This document shows positions 28,739 through 37,559 of a stretch of 64,000 bases of DNA, piece after piece. The DNA comes from Oscillospiraceae bacterium (GTDB taxonomy: Bacteria > Bacillota > Clostridia > Oscillospirales > Ruminococcaceae). Each line of letters begins with the position of its first letter. The first letter of the stretch is position 1. A program made the position numbers and the translations under genes. Below the pieces are notes generated by a model. That model made no database searches and was not told the origin of the DNA. It was given only the letters and a program-made list of their open reading frames with translations. Location: positions 46,745-110,744 of the forward strand of contig JAFRTG010000035.1 in the NCBI GenBank assembly GCA_017427265.1, read 5' to 3'.

Positions 28739-31666
28739 ATGAAGAGACTCGGACTGGATATCGGTTCCACGACTATCAAATGTGTTGTTCTGGGCGAACA
28801 GAATGAAATCCTCTTTTCCTCCTATGAGCGGCACCTTTCCAAAATTGCTGAAATGACGGCTGTGTATCTCCGCAGAATTGCGGAACAGACCGGCGAACAG
28901 CAAATGCTTGTTACGATCTCCGGCTCGGCCGGCATGGGACTTGCTGAGGCACTCGGCGTTCCGTTTGCGCAGGAAGTGTATTCCACGCGCATGGCGGTCA
29001 CGCGGCTGAATCCGGAAACGGATGTTGTCATTGAGCTCGGCGGCGAGGATGCGAAAATTCTGTTCCTGACCGGCGGGTTTGAAGCACGTATGAACGGCAG
29101 CTGTGCCGGCGGAACCGGCGCCTTCATCGACCAGATGGCAACACTGATCGGTGTAACGCCGGACGAGCTGAACCGGCTTGCAGAACAGGCAGACAAGATC
29201 TATACGATCGCATCGCGCTGCGGTGTCTTTGCAAAATCGGATATCCAGCCGCTTCTGAATCAGGGTGCAGGCTTTCCGAATATTGCAGCCAGCATTCTCA
29301 AGGCCGTGGTCAATCAGACCGTCGGCGGGCTCGCGCAGGGACGGGAAATCGCCGGAAATATCCTCTATCTCGGCGGTCCGCTCACCTATCTTGATATGCT
29401 GCGAAAGAGCTTTGACGAAACACTCAAGCTGCAGGGAATCTGCCCGGAACACGCGCTCTATTATGTCGCCTACGGCGCGGCGCTGCAGTGCGGTACAGAA
29501 TGCTTTTCTCTCACGGAGCTTGCCGGCCGCGCAGAAGCCTATACTGCCTCCGGCAGCTATATGACCGCACAGCCGCTGTTTGCTTCTCAGGAAGATTACG
29601 ATGCTTTCTGTACACGCCACAAAAATAATTCCTCGCACATCCGCTATATTGACGCGCCGCAGGGAGACATGTACCTCGGCATTGACGCAGGCTCCACAAC
29701 GATTAAGGCTGCGGTCACCGATATCGACGGCAATATTCTTGATACCATTTATCAGTCAAACAAGGGCAATCCGGTGCCGGTCATCCGGGATTATCTGACC
29801 GCTTTATACGAAAAATATCCGGGCATCCGGTTCGCCGGTTCGGCAGTGACAGGCTACGGCGAGGATATCATCCGGGAAGCATTTGGCATTGACTTCGGCA
29901 TCGTCGAAACCATTGCGCATTATACCGCTGCAAAAAAGTTTAAGCCCGACGTCGATTTTATCATAGATATCGGCGGACAGGATATCAAATGCTTCCGCAT
30001 TCACAACCACGCGATTGACAATATATTTCTGAATGAAGCGTGTTCTTCGGGCTGCGGTTCCTTCCTGCAGACTTTTGCCGAAGCCATGCACTACAGCATT
30101 GCAGATTTTGCAAAGCTCGGTCTGTTTGCAGATCAGCCGGTCGATCTCGGCTCCCGCTGCACGGTATTCATGAACAGTTCTGTCAAGCAGGCGCAGAAGG
30201 ACGGCGCCTCTGTCGAGAATATCTCCGCAGGTCTTTCGATGAGCGTCGTCAAAAATGCACTGTATAAAGTTATCCGCTGCGCGAATGCATCAGAGCTCGG
30301 CCGGAATATTGTAGTGCAGGGCGGCACTTTCCTGAACGATGCCGTGCTGCGTGCATTTGAAATGGAGCTGAAACAGGAAGTCGTCCGCCCGGAGATTTCC
30401 GGCATCATGGGCGCTTACGGCGCCGCGCTCTATGCAAAGCAGAAGGCGTCCGGCAAAAGCCGCATCCTGAATGCAGAGCAGCTGCGCAGCTTTACGCATA
30501 CCGTCCGCACAGTTACCTGCAAGGGCTGCAATAACCGCTGTCAGCTTACAGTCAATTCGTTCGGCGGCGATCATTCCTACATCGCCGGAAACCGCTGTGA
30601 GAAGCCGCTCCGCCTGAAATCCTCTCCGGTGGCATATAACCTCTATGAAGAGAAAAGGAATCTGCTGAAAAAATACCGGCAGAACCGCAGAGAGGACGGC
30701 AAGCCGACCGTCGGCATTCCGCTTGCCCTCAACATTTACGAGCTGCTGCCGTTCTGGCACACACTGTTTGAGCATCTCGGCTTCAATGTTCTTGTATCGC
30801 CTGACTCGACACGAAAGCTGTATCTTTCCGGGCAGCATACGATTCCTTCCGATACGATCTGCTTCCCGGCCAAGCTGCTGCACGGACATATGGAGGCGCT
30901 GCTTTCAGAAAAGCCCGATCTGATCTTCTATCCGTGCATGAGCTACAATGTTGACGAAAAAGCCGGTGACAACCACTATAACTGTCCGGTTGTCGCATAT
31001 TATCCCGAAGTCGCCAACATCAACATCAAGGCACTGAAGGATATTCCGTATCTGCACGATTTTGTCGGTATCCATAATAAAAAGACATTTCCCTCAAAGT
31101 TCCGGGAACTGCTCCGGAAATACGGCTATCAGCAGTTTACGCTGAAGCAGATCCGTTCTGCAGCGGAATGCGCTTACCGCGAATACGATCTTTATATGAA
31201 TGCGGTGCGGAAGAAAGCGGAAGAATTCCTTGAGGCTGCAAAGCAGAACAATCTGCCCGTCATTGTTCTGGCCGGCAGACCGTATCACATTGATCCGGAG
31301 GTCAATCACGCGCTGGATAAGCTGATCTGCGGACTCGGCGCCGTCGTAATCACAGAGGACAGCATCGCCTGCCGCGTGGATCCGTTCCGCACGACCGTTC
31401 TGAACCAGTGGACCTATCATGCAAGACTGTATCTTGCAGCACGCTTTGTTGCCGAATCTCTGCCGGAGGAGCATATCAATCTGGTGCAGTTTGTATCATT
31501 CGGCTGCGGCGTCGATGCCGTGACCACCGACGAGGTGCGCTCAATTCTTGAAAAATCCGGCAAAATTTATACGCAGCTGAAAATTGATGAGGTTACCAAT
31601 GCCGGTGCTGCAAAAATCCGCCTGCGCAGCCTTTTTGCGGCCGCAGGACTTGATGATCTGAAATAA
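28739..31666 (+). CDS. 2-hydroxyacyl-CoA dehydratase activator-like protein (tandem BcrAD/BadFG domains)
   Basis: Iron-sulfur ATPase related to the activators (HgdC/FldI) that inject an electron into 2-hydroxyacyl-CoA dehydratases. The 975-residue protein (ATG at 28739; the TTG two codons earlier is less likely) carries two ASKHA ATPase modules: LGLDIGSTTIKCVV near residue 3 with NGSCAGGTGAFIDQM, and LGIDAGSTTIKAAV near 310 with NEACSSGCGSFLQTF. The second half carries a Cys-rich CKGCNNRCQLTVNSF segment and a DUF2229-like domain. In many clostridia this is fused to the dehydratase-like domain found here in the next gene. The substrate is unknown; cofactor assembly rather than amino-acid fermentation is also possible. 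Confidence 0.88.
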   Translation: MKRLGLDIGSTTIKCVVLGEQNEILFSSYERHLSKIAEMTAVYLRRIAEQTGEQQMLVTISGSAGMGLAEALGVPFAQEVYSTRMAVTRLNPETDVVIELGGEDAKILFLTGGFEARMNGSCAGGTGAFIDQMATLIGVTPDELNRLAEQADKIYTIASRCGVFAKSDIQPLLNQGAGFPNIAASILKAVVNQTVGGLAQGREIAGNILYLGGPLTYLDMLRKSFDETLKLQGICPEHALYYVAYGAALQCGTECFSLTELAGRAEAYTASGSYMTAQPLFASQEDYDAFCTRHKNNSSHIRYIDAPQGDMYLGIDAGSTTIKAAVTDIDGNILDTIYQSNKGNPVPVIRDYLTALYEKYPGIRFAGSAVTGYGEDIIREAFGIDFGIVETIAHYTAAKKFKPDVDFIIDIGGQDIKCFRIHNHAIDNIFLNEACSSGCGSFLQTFAEAMHYSIADFAKLGLFADQPVDLGSRCTVFMNSSVKQAQKDGASVENISAGLSMSVVKNALYKVIRCANASELGRNIVVQGGTFLNDAVLRAFEMELKQEVVRPEISGIMGAYGAALYAKQKASGKSRILNAEQLRSFTHTVRTVTCKGCNNRCQLTVNSFGGDHSYIAGNRCEKPLRLKSSPVAYNLYEEKRNLLKKYRQNRREDGKPTVGIPLALNIYELLPFWHTLFEHLGFNVLVSPDSTRKLYLSGQHTIPSDTICFPAKLLHGHMEALLSEKPDLIFYPCMSYNVDEKAGDNHYNCPVVAYYPEVANINIKALKDIPYLHDFVGIHNKKTFPSKFRELLRKYGYQQFTLKQIRSAAECAYREYDLYMNAVRKKAEEFLEAAKQNNLPVIVLAGRPYHIDPEVNHALDKLICGLGAVVITEDSIACRVDPFRTTVLNQWTYHARLYLAARFVAESLPEEHINLVQFVSFGCGVDAVTTDEVRSILEKSGKIYTQLKIDEVTNAGAAKIRLRSLFAAAGLDDLK

Positions 31667-31679
31667 AGGGGAATAGACT

Positions 31680-32954
31680 TTGGCCACCAATGAACTCTAT
31701 CCGGAATTTACGCCGGAGATGAAAAAAACGCATACCATTCTGATTCCGAATGCACTGCCGGTTCATTTCAGCCTGATGGGCTCGGTGTTCCGTGATGCCG
31801 GCTATAAGGTTGCATTTCTGGATTACTCCGGGCAGAAGGTGATCGACACCGGTCTGAAATACGTGCACAATGATGCGTGTTATCCGGCGATCGTGGTAAT
31901 CGGTCAGCTGATCTATGCGATCGAATCCGGCGACTTTGACCCCAAAACGACCGCACTGATGCTCTATCAGACCGGCGGAGGCTGCCGCGCCTCCAACTAT
32001 GTGCATATGCTGCGGAAGGCGCTGAAAAAAGCCGGTCTGGAATATGTGCCTGTTGTTTCGGTCAACTTCGGCGGAATCGAAAAAAACAGCGGATTTGATA
32101 TCTCTCCGCTGATGTTCCTGAAAGGTCTGATCACATGGCTTTACGGTGATTTCGTCATGCTGCTGCGCAATCAGATCGTTCCTTATGAGAACAACAAGGG
32201 TGATGCTGCAGCTGTTATGGAAAAATGGCGCCGCATTCTCACAGATCAGATCCGTGAAAACAAGGGACTGACCATGCACAGCATCCGAAGCAATTTCCGT
32301 GCAATCGCCAAGGATTTTTCCGATATTCCGATTACCAAAACCGTCAAGCCGCGTGTCGGCATTGTCGGGGAGCTGTATGTCAAATATGCTGATTTCGGAA
32401 ACGATCATCTGCCGGATTTTCTGGTTGAGCAGGGCGCAGAGGTTATGGTACCGGGCATTCTCGGATTTGCCATGTACAGCCTGAATATCGGCCGTGAAAA
32501 TCACCGGCTTTACGGTGACCGTAAGGGTGTCACATTCAGCAGAGTGGCTGTCTGGTATGTTGAACGGCTCGAAAAAACCATGCTGACTGTGCTGAAGGAG
32601 TATCCGCAGTTTGAAAAGCCGGTTCCGTTCCCGAAGCTGAAAATGCTCGGCGAGCAGACCATCAGCAGCGGTGTCTGCATGGGTGAGGGATGGCTGCTGA
32701 CTGCCGAAATGGCTGAACTGATCGAGAAAGGATACAGCAATATCGTCTGCGTCCAGCCGTTCGGATGCCTGCCGAATCATATCGTCGGAAAGGGCATGAT
32801 CCGCGGAATGAATGAAAAGTACAAGGATGCAAATATCTGCGCCATCGACTATGACCCCGGAGCCACGCGGGTCAATCAGCAGAACCGCATCAAGCTGATG
32901 CTCTCTCTCGCCAAGGAGAAACTGGATCTCCCGCAGAATGCAGGAACCGCCTGA
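31680..32954 (+). CDS. 2-hydroxyacyl-CoA dehydratase-like protein
   Basis: Companion of the preceding activator and similar to the HgdB-type subunit domain that ends the fused clostridial proteins. The 424-residue protein starts with TTG (AAAGGGG eight bases upstream); no in-frame ATG lies near. Recognisable parts are HNDACYPAIVVIGQLIYA, YQTGGGCRASNYVHML and VQPFGCLPNHIVGKG, each with a Cys that could hold an iron-sulfur cluster. The 13-base spacing means the two are cotranscribed. The call rests on these motifs and on the neighbour; the reaction is not known. Confidence 0.85.
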   Translation: MATNELYPEFTPEMKKTHTILIPNALPVHFSLMGSVFRDAGYKVAFLDYSGQKVIDTGLKYVHNDACYPAIVVIGQLIYAIESGDFDPKTTALMLYQTGGGCRASNYVHMLRKALKKAGLEYVPVVSVNFGGIEKNSGFDISPLMFLKGLITWLYGDFVMLLRNQIVPYENNKGDAAAVMEKWRRILTDQIRENKGLTMHSIRSNFRAIAKDFSDIPITKTVKPRVGIVGELYVKYADFGNDHLPDFLVEQGAEVMVPGILGFAMYSLNIGRENHRLYGDRKGVTFSRVAVWYVERLEKTMLTVLKEYPQFEKPVPFPKLKMLGEQTISSGVCMGEGWLLTAEMAELIEKGYSNIVCVQPFGCLPNHIVGKGMIRGMNEKYKDANICAIDYDPGATRVNQQNRIKLMLSLAKEKLDLPQNAGTA

Positions 32955-32968
32955 GCTTCACATACAGC

Positions 32969-33005
32969 AAAACCGTCCTTCCGGCAGAACAGAAGGACGG
33001 TTTTT
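32969..33005. terminator. Terminator between dehydratase-like gene and membrane protein
   Basis: Arms AAAACCGTCCTT (32969-32980) and AAGGACGGTTTTT (32993-33005), loop of twelve. Usable by both converging genes. Confidence 0.9.
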
Positions 33006-33018
33006 CCATATTCAACAA

Positions 33019-33486
33019 TCAGATGACCTTGCGGAAATATGCCGCTGCAAGCACAAGCAGCGAGACAAGCATCACCGAAAACACCGTTCCGAACAGAATC
33101 GTAATCAGGCTGTGCCGGTCATAAGCCGAATTGCGTTTTTCGGAGCGTAAAATCAGCAGCATATATTCCCTGTCCGTATGATAAATCCGTTTGCGGCCGT
33201 AGGATTCCGCCGGAAATATACAGTGATATTCCGTTCCGCCGACATCATATACCGCATGGTCAAAGCGGGCAGTATCGTCAATCCGCAAAAATCTTCCCTT
33301 GACGCGCCTGCGGAACAGCAGCGAAATATCCGTCACGAAAAAGAACACTGCAATCAGGATAATTGCAAGCACAACCAGCGAAATCAGGATCAGCACCGCA
33401 CCGGTCAGGATCGTCTGTACAGAAACACCGAAAAACAGCAGCAGCGCGATAATAATGACAATCGAAAGAACTATTTCAACTACCAT
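33019..33486 (-). CDS. Small membrane protein of unknown function
   Basis: Not recognised. The 155-residue protein has two adjacent hydrophobic helices at the N-terminus (about residues 3-55, rich in Ile, Leu and Val), a basic juxtamembrane stretch (LFRRRVKGRF), a soluble middle of about 60 residues with RIDDTARFDHAVYDVGGTEY, and a third hydrophobic helix near the C-terminus. GGGAGG precedes the ATG. It lies 11 bases after the histidine phosphatase on the same strand, so they form a two-gene unit. Confidence 0.75.
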   Translation of the reverse strand: MVVEIVLSIVIIIALLLFFGVSVQTILTGAVLILISLVVLAIILIAVFFFVTDISLLFRRRVKGRFLRIDDTARFDHAVYDVGGTEYHCIFPAESYGRKRIYHTDREYMLLILRSEKRNSAYDRHSLITILFGTVFSVMLVSLLVLAAAYFRKVI

Positions 33487-33497
33487 GACAGCCTCCC

Positions 33498-34133
33498 TCA
33501 GAAGGTTTCAGATTCCTCCGGCAGGAACGGAATGACGCCGAGAATCTCAAATGCCTGTGCCTGCTGCCACATCTGCGGATTGATCTGAATCTCAAAGCCT
33601 TCGCCCGGCGCAGTCTGAATCTGCTTCGGGTCGAGCTTCGGCAGACCGAAGCAGGTCAGGATATTGGAGATGACCCCCGCGTGCGTGACAAGTGCGGCGT
33701 GCTGCAGATCCTCCTGCATCATCTCCAGCAGGATTTTATAGAGCCCCTGATATGTCCGGACAGAAAGCTCTGCCACGCTCTCTCCTTCCGGCGGCTTGAC
33801 GTCCATGCCGCCCTTCAGCCATGTCCGGTAGTCTTCGTTTTGCAGCAGCTCCGATGCGGTTTTGCCCTCGAACTGTCCGAAATGCAGCTCGCGGAAATCC
33901 TCTGCGATCTTCATCTCTTTATGCGGAAACAGAATCTCCGCCGTTTCAGTACAGCGCTGCAGCGGACTGCTGTATACCAGCTCAACTTTCGGATAGACAA
34001 AACGGTCGAGTTTATCATAAAGCTCATTGCGGCCGCGGTCATTGAGCGGATAATCGGTCGTTCCGATGTACTGTCCGCGGTCGTTGGCATCGGTTCTGCC
34101 GTGCCGAATCAACGAAATATGATAATTTTTCAT
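33498..34133 (-). CDS. Histidine phosphatase family protein
   Basis: Member of the phosphoglycerate mutase/histidine phosphatase superfamily, which uses a phospho-histidine intermediate. The 211 residues start MKNYHISLIRHGRTDAN, with the catalytic RHG motif, then YIGTTDYPLNDRGR, YSSPLQRCTETAEI and the second His in ALVTHAGVISNIL. The ATG at 34133 is preferred because GGAAG sits eight bases upstream; the TTG at 34139 would be too close. Similar proteins are annotated as alpha-ribazole phosphatases, but there are no cobalamin genes nearby, so the substrate is left open. Confidence 0.9.
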   Translation of the reverse strand: MKNYHISLIRHGRTDANDRGQYIGTTDYPLNDRGRNELYDKLDRFVYPKVELVYSSPLQRCTETAEILFPHKEMKIAEDFRELHFGQFEGKTASELLQNEDYRTWLKGGMDVKPPEGESVAELSVRTYQGLYKILLEMMQEDLQHAALVTHAGVISNILTCFGLPKLDPKQIQTAPGEGFEIQINPQMWQQAQAFEILGVIPFLPEESETF

Positions 34134-34172
34134 AAACAATGCTTCCTTTCAGGATTGGATTCTGTCAGACTG

Positions 34173-34205
34173 TGGGTTTTCAACAAAAATGAGAACCCAT
34201 TTTTG
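34173..34205 (+). terminator. Terminator-like hairpin ahead of the XRE gene
   Basis: Arms 34173-34182 and 34190-34199 (one G-T pair), seven-base loop, then TTTTTG. It points along + although no + gene lies immediately upstream, so it may block antisense transcription or be part of another leader. Confidence 0.5.
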
Positions 34206-34229
34206 TAACATATTTTTTTCGGATAGGTC

Positions 34230-34258
34230 TTTACAAATTATACTACATGTTATATAAT
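34230..34258 (+). promoter_or_regulatory. Promoter of the XRE regulator
   Basis: TTTACA (34230-34235), 17-bp spacer, TATAAT (34253-34258), about 65 bases before the start codon. Confidence 0.8.
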
Positions 34259-34322
34259 TGAAGAGTATCAAAATGCTTGAAAATGCACAGTCTACTTTAG
34301 AATGGAAGGGAGTCCGTAAGTC

Positions 34323-35036
34323 ATGAATGATGATTTTCCGCGCATCATTACCCTGCAGCGCAAGGAGCGTAAGATCAGCCAGAAAAAAGCTGCAACAGAC
34401 CTCGGTATCTCACAGGCGCTTCTCTCACACTACGAGAAGGGCATCCGTGAATGCGGTCTGGATTTTCTGGTAAGAATCGCCGATTACTATAATGTATCCT
34501 GCGATTATCTGCTTGGAAGAACCCCCGAACCGGGCGGCAAGACGCTGACGCTTGAAGAAATCCCGGATGATGACGGCAACAACGAGATGCCGTCCAACGA
34601 AGCAATCCGCTTCTATCGCAAAATCATCAACAATTCGATCAGCCTGCTGTTTTCGTTCTCGCAGCGCGCGAACTCCGTCACACTGATCCGCGAGGTCTCG
34701 TCGTATCTGATGCTTTCGGTCTATAAGCTGTTCCGCATCATTTACAATGCATGTCCGCACAATGACCAAAAGCTGTTCCGTGTACCGAAGGTTGTTGCAA
34801 ACGACAGCGCAAACGCAATCATTTCGCTGAACGAATCGAATATCAAGGCTGCTTCGAGCGGCATTGCGCTCGGCACGAACGACTCGGTCGAGGACGCGGA
34901 AACGCTGTATGTCACCACGGCGACGCTTTCCAAGGATTTCTCGGAATATGCATCGTCTCTGCTGAATCTCATTCAGATCAGCGAGGACAGCATCGCAAGA
35001 ACACGCGATACGCTGCAGACACAGCACAGACCGTAA
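34323..35036 (+). CDS. XRE-family transcriptional regulator
   Basis: DNA-binding protein of 237 residues. The N-terminal 70 residues are a helix-turn-helix of the XRE type (ERKISQKKAATDLGISQALL, SHYEKGIRECGLDFLVRIAD, NVSCDYLLGRTP). The remaining 165 residues are mostly helical with no domain I recognise and may sense a ligand or mediate oligomerisation. GGGAG precedes the ATG. It has its own promoter and lies 154 bases before rnfC, which it might control; that link is positional only. Confidence 0.88.
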   Translation: MNDDFPRIITLQRKERKISQKKAATDLGISQALLSHYEKGIRECGLDFLVRIADYYNVSCDYLLGRTPEPGGKTLTLEEIPDDDGNNEMPSNEAIRFYRKIINNSISLLFSFSQRANSVTLIREVSSYLMLSVYKLFRIIYNACPHNDQKLFRVPKVVANDSANAIISLNESNIKAASSGIALGTNDSVEDAETLYVTTATLSKDFSEYASSLLNLIQISEDSIARTRDTLQTQHRP

Positions 35037-35110
35037 TACCATTATACCATATTATGCAGCAAAACACAATGGTACAGGCTGAAAAAATTACATGAGAAGA
35101 TTCAAAGGAT

Positions 35111-35153
35111 CAGACAGCTGCGGACAAGCAGCTGTTCCCTTTCCCTCTGTCTG
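35111..35153 (+). other. Possible leader structure before rnfC
   Basis: CAGACAG (35111-35117) pairs with CTGTCTG (35147-35153), enclosing GCTGC (35117-35121) and GCAGC (35128-35132). A stem-loop 38 bases before the rnfC start with no U tract, so not a terminator. Its role is unknown. Confidence 0.3.
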
Positions 35154-35190
35154 TGCTTTGCTGCGGCACAAAAGAAAGGTTTGAGATAAC

Positions 35191-36471
35191 ATGAAGCGTT
35201 TGAACGGCGTTCGTCTGCCGCACACAAAACGCATAGAAGAAAAGCCGCTTACGCCGTTCCCACTGCCTGCGCTTGTCCGGATCCCGATGCTGATGCATAC
35301 CGGGTCGCCGTGCAAGCCGACAGTCAGCGCCGGAGACAGCGTAGCGGTCGGACAGTGCATCGGCGCAGCTGAAAAGCCGGACAGCGTTCCGGTTCATGCA
35401 AGCGTATCCGGCACTGTAACTGCAATCTCCGAATACCGCACAGTATCCGAAGAAAACGTGCCCTGTATTGAGATTCGTCCGGACGGGAAACAGACTGTTT
35501 CCGGTGATTGTGTTCCGCCGGAAATCAATACAAAAGAGGATCTGATCCGTGCCGCAAAGGAATCCGGCTGTGTCGGACTCAGCGGCGCCGGAGATCTGAC
35601 GTTCCGGAAGCTGGAAGATGCCGGAAAACCCGATCTGCTGATTCTGAACGGCGCAGAATGCGAACATTATCTTGCTGTTGACGGCCGTCTGATGACCGAA
35701 TCGCCCTCAGATATCATCAACGGCGCCTTGATGCTGATGAAGCTGCTGAAAATCAAGGAAACCAGAATCGGAATCCGCAGTGACCGCCCTGTTGCAGTCA
35801 AACGCATGGCAGAAGCCTGCGAAGGACAGAAGGGCATCAGAATAATTCCGCTTCCCGCTGTATATCCGCAGGGCGCGGAAAAAGTGCTCGTGTTCCATAC
35901 ATGCGGCAGAGTCATACCGGAAAAGCAGACGGCGGCCGATATCGGCGTGCTGGTTCTGAATGTTGCGACATGCGCGTTTTTGTACCGTTACAGTCAAACA
36001 GGAATCCCGCTCGTCGAACGCGCTGTCACTGTTGCAGGAACTGCTGTCCGCAAACCGTGCAATCTCCTTGTTCCGGTTGGAACGCCTGTCCGCGATCTGC
36101 TGGAATATACGGCATGTGACGAGGATATCATCGGAGATCTGCTCTGTGGCAGTACGATGATGGGCGAGAAAATCAAACTGGAAGATGCAGTCATTATCCG
36201 GCAGCAGAACGGTCTCACGGCTATGCGTCGCCGGAAGCTCGTTCAGCGCGCATCGGACTGCATCCGCTGCGGCAGCTGTATGCGGGCCTGCCCGATGAAT
36301 CTGATGCCGATGGAGCTCAACCGCGCTTTTTACAGACAGGATATCCGCGCACTGCAAACCGGAAAACTCCGTCTTTGCATGAACTGCGGCTGCTGCAGCT
36401 ATGTCTGCCCGGCCAAGCGGCCTGTTGCAGATATTAACCAGCAGGCAAAAAAAATCCTGCCTGCTGACTGA
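35191..36471 (+). CDS. rnfC: Rnf electron transport complex subunit C
   Basis: Peripheral subunit of the ferredoxin:NAD oxidoreductase that couples electron transfer to sodium or proton export. The 426 residues begin with the family barrel-sandwich region (PLTPFPLPALVRIPM, GDSVAVGQCIG), continue with the NADH/FMN-binding domain (KESGCVGLSGAG, LILNGAECEHYL), and end with two 4Fe-4S motifs, CIRCGSCMRACP and CMNCGCCSYVCP. The AAAGG is rather far (11 bases) from the ATG. It is followed after 11 bases by rnfD. Subunits G, E, A and B are not in this window. Confidence 0.94.
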   Translation: MKRLNGVRLPHTKRIEEKPLTPFPLPALVRIPMLMHTGSPCKPTVSAGDSVAVGQCIGAAEKPDSVPVHASVSGTVTAISEYRTVSEENVPCIEIRPDGKQTVSGDCVPPEINTKEDLIRAAKESGCVGLSGAGDLTFRKLEDAGKPDLLILNGAECEHYLAVDGRLMTESPSDIINGALMLMKLLKIKETRIGIRSDRPVAVKRMAEACEGQKGIRIIPLPAVYPQGAEKVLVFHTCGRVIPEKQTAADIGVLVLNVATCAFLYRYSQTGIPLVERAVTVAGTAVRKPCNLLVPVGTPVRDLLEYTACDEDIIGDLLCGSTMMGEKIKLEDAVIIRQQNGLTAMRRRKLVQRASDCIRCGSCMRACPMNLMPMELNRAFYRQDIRALQTGKLRLCMNCGCCSYVCPAKRPVADINQQAKKILPAD

Positions 36472-36482
36472 AAGGAGACTGC

Positions 36483-37442
36483 ATGAAGAAAAGGAAAATA
36501 CCCAGTGCATCTCCTTATATCAGGAGCAACGCAAATACATCCAAAATCATGCTGTATGTCCTGCTGGCACTGGTCCCTTCCGCACTGGCGGGCGTCCTGA
36601 ACTTCGGATTCAGCGCACTGCTTTTGCTTGGAACAACAACCGGTACAGCCATTGCAGCAGAAATTATTTTCAGAACAGTGACCGGAAAGCGGCAGACCGT
36701 ACAGGATCTCAGCGCGGCTGTCACCGGCCTGCTGATCGGCATGACGCTTCCGCCGGATATTCCGCTCTGGAAGGCAGGTGTCGGCAGCGTATTTGCAATC
36801 GTAATCGTCAAGCAGCTGTTCGGCGGCATCGGTCAGAATTTTGCAAATCCCGCTGCGACCGCAAAAATCTTTCTGCTCGTCCTCTTCATGAATGACATGA
36901 CGAAATGGCGGCTCCCGCAGACCGCGCAGACAGTGGATCTGACGCCGCTGACCGGCGCACATGCATCCTATTTTGACATGCTGCTCGGCAATACAGCCGG
37001 CTGTGTCGGCGAAACCTGCGCAATCGGTCTGATACTCGGCGCACTGTTTCTCTACCTGACCGGTACGGCCTCGCCGTTCGCTCCGATCGGATGCCTCGGC
37101 AGCTTTGCCGTTCTGACGCTTGCTGGCGGATACGACCTGCCTGCGCAGCTGCTTTCGGGCGGACTGATGCTCGGTGCATGCTTCATGACAACGGATTATA
37201 CGACCGCACCGCTGACGCATCCGGGACAGCTTCTGTTCGGCATCGGCGTCGGCGTGCTGACCTTCCTGATCCGGCATTACGGCGGATTTGCAGAGGGAAT
37301 TCCGTTTGCAATCGTCATGATGAACCTGCTGACACCATGGCTTGACCGGTTGACAAAGCCGAGGCCGTTCGGTGCGGAAACAGAGGAAAAGCCCGTGCGT
37401 GAGAAACCGAAAAGGAAGTTTCTATCGCACAAAGCCTCTTGA
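36483..37442 (+). CDS. rnfD: Rnf electron transport complex subunit D
   Basis: Integral membrane flavoprotein of the Rnf complex. The 319 residues have about ten hydrophobic segments; the motif DLTPLTGAHASYFDMLLGN includes the TPL region where the covalent FMN threonine lies in homologues, and TAGCVGETCAIGLILGA and the C-terminal ATDY-like ACFMTTDYTTAPL follow. AAAGGAG stands before the ATG. The C-terminal 35 residues are charged. Its operon appears to stop here: the next gene has its own operator and promoter. Confidence 0.93.
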   Translation: MKKRKIPSASPYIRSNANTSKIMLYVLLALVPSALAGVLNFGFSALLLLGTTTGTAIAAEIIFRTVTGKRQTVQDLSAAVTGLLIGMTLPPDIPLWKAGVGSVFAIVIVKQLFGGIGQNFANPAATAKIFLLVLFMNDMTKWRLPQTAQTVDLTPLTGAHASYFDMLLGNTAGCVGETCAIGLILGALFLYLTGTASPFAPIGCLGSFAVLTLAGGYDLPAQLLSGGLMLGACFMTTDYTTAPLTHPGQLLFGIGVGVLTFLIRHYGGFAEGIPFAIVMMNLLTPWLDRLTKPRPFGAETEEKPVREKPKRKFLSHKAS

Positions 37443-37468
37443 GATATTACAATCCGGTTACAAATCCT

Positions 37469-37507
37469 CTAATTTGCAAATTAGCACTTGACTAATTTGC
37501 AAATTAG
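37469..37507. promoter_or_regulatory. Double 16-bp palindromic operator
   Basis: Two identical perfect palindromes CTAATTTGCAAATTAG at 37469-37484 and 37492-37507, 23 bp centre to centre (about two helix turns). The second overlaps the -35 box and spacer of the promoter below, so binding would block RNA polymerase. Confidence 0.88.
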
Positions 37508-37516
37508 TGCTATAAT
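37488..37516 (+). promoter_or_regulatory. Operator-overlapped promoter
   Basis: TTGACT (37488-37493), 17-bp spacer, TATAAT (37511-37516), 44 bases before the start at 37560. Confidence 0.85.
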
Positions 37517-37559
37517 CATATCATAAACAACCCGCCATTCAAACCAACGGAGGTTTATG

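Noticed and set aside
31667-31679. Frameshift between activator and dehydratase-like genes
   Set aside because: The second gene has its own ribosome site and start codon at good distance and the first ends cleanly, so a natural split is more likely; kept as a finding for checking.
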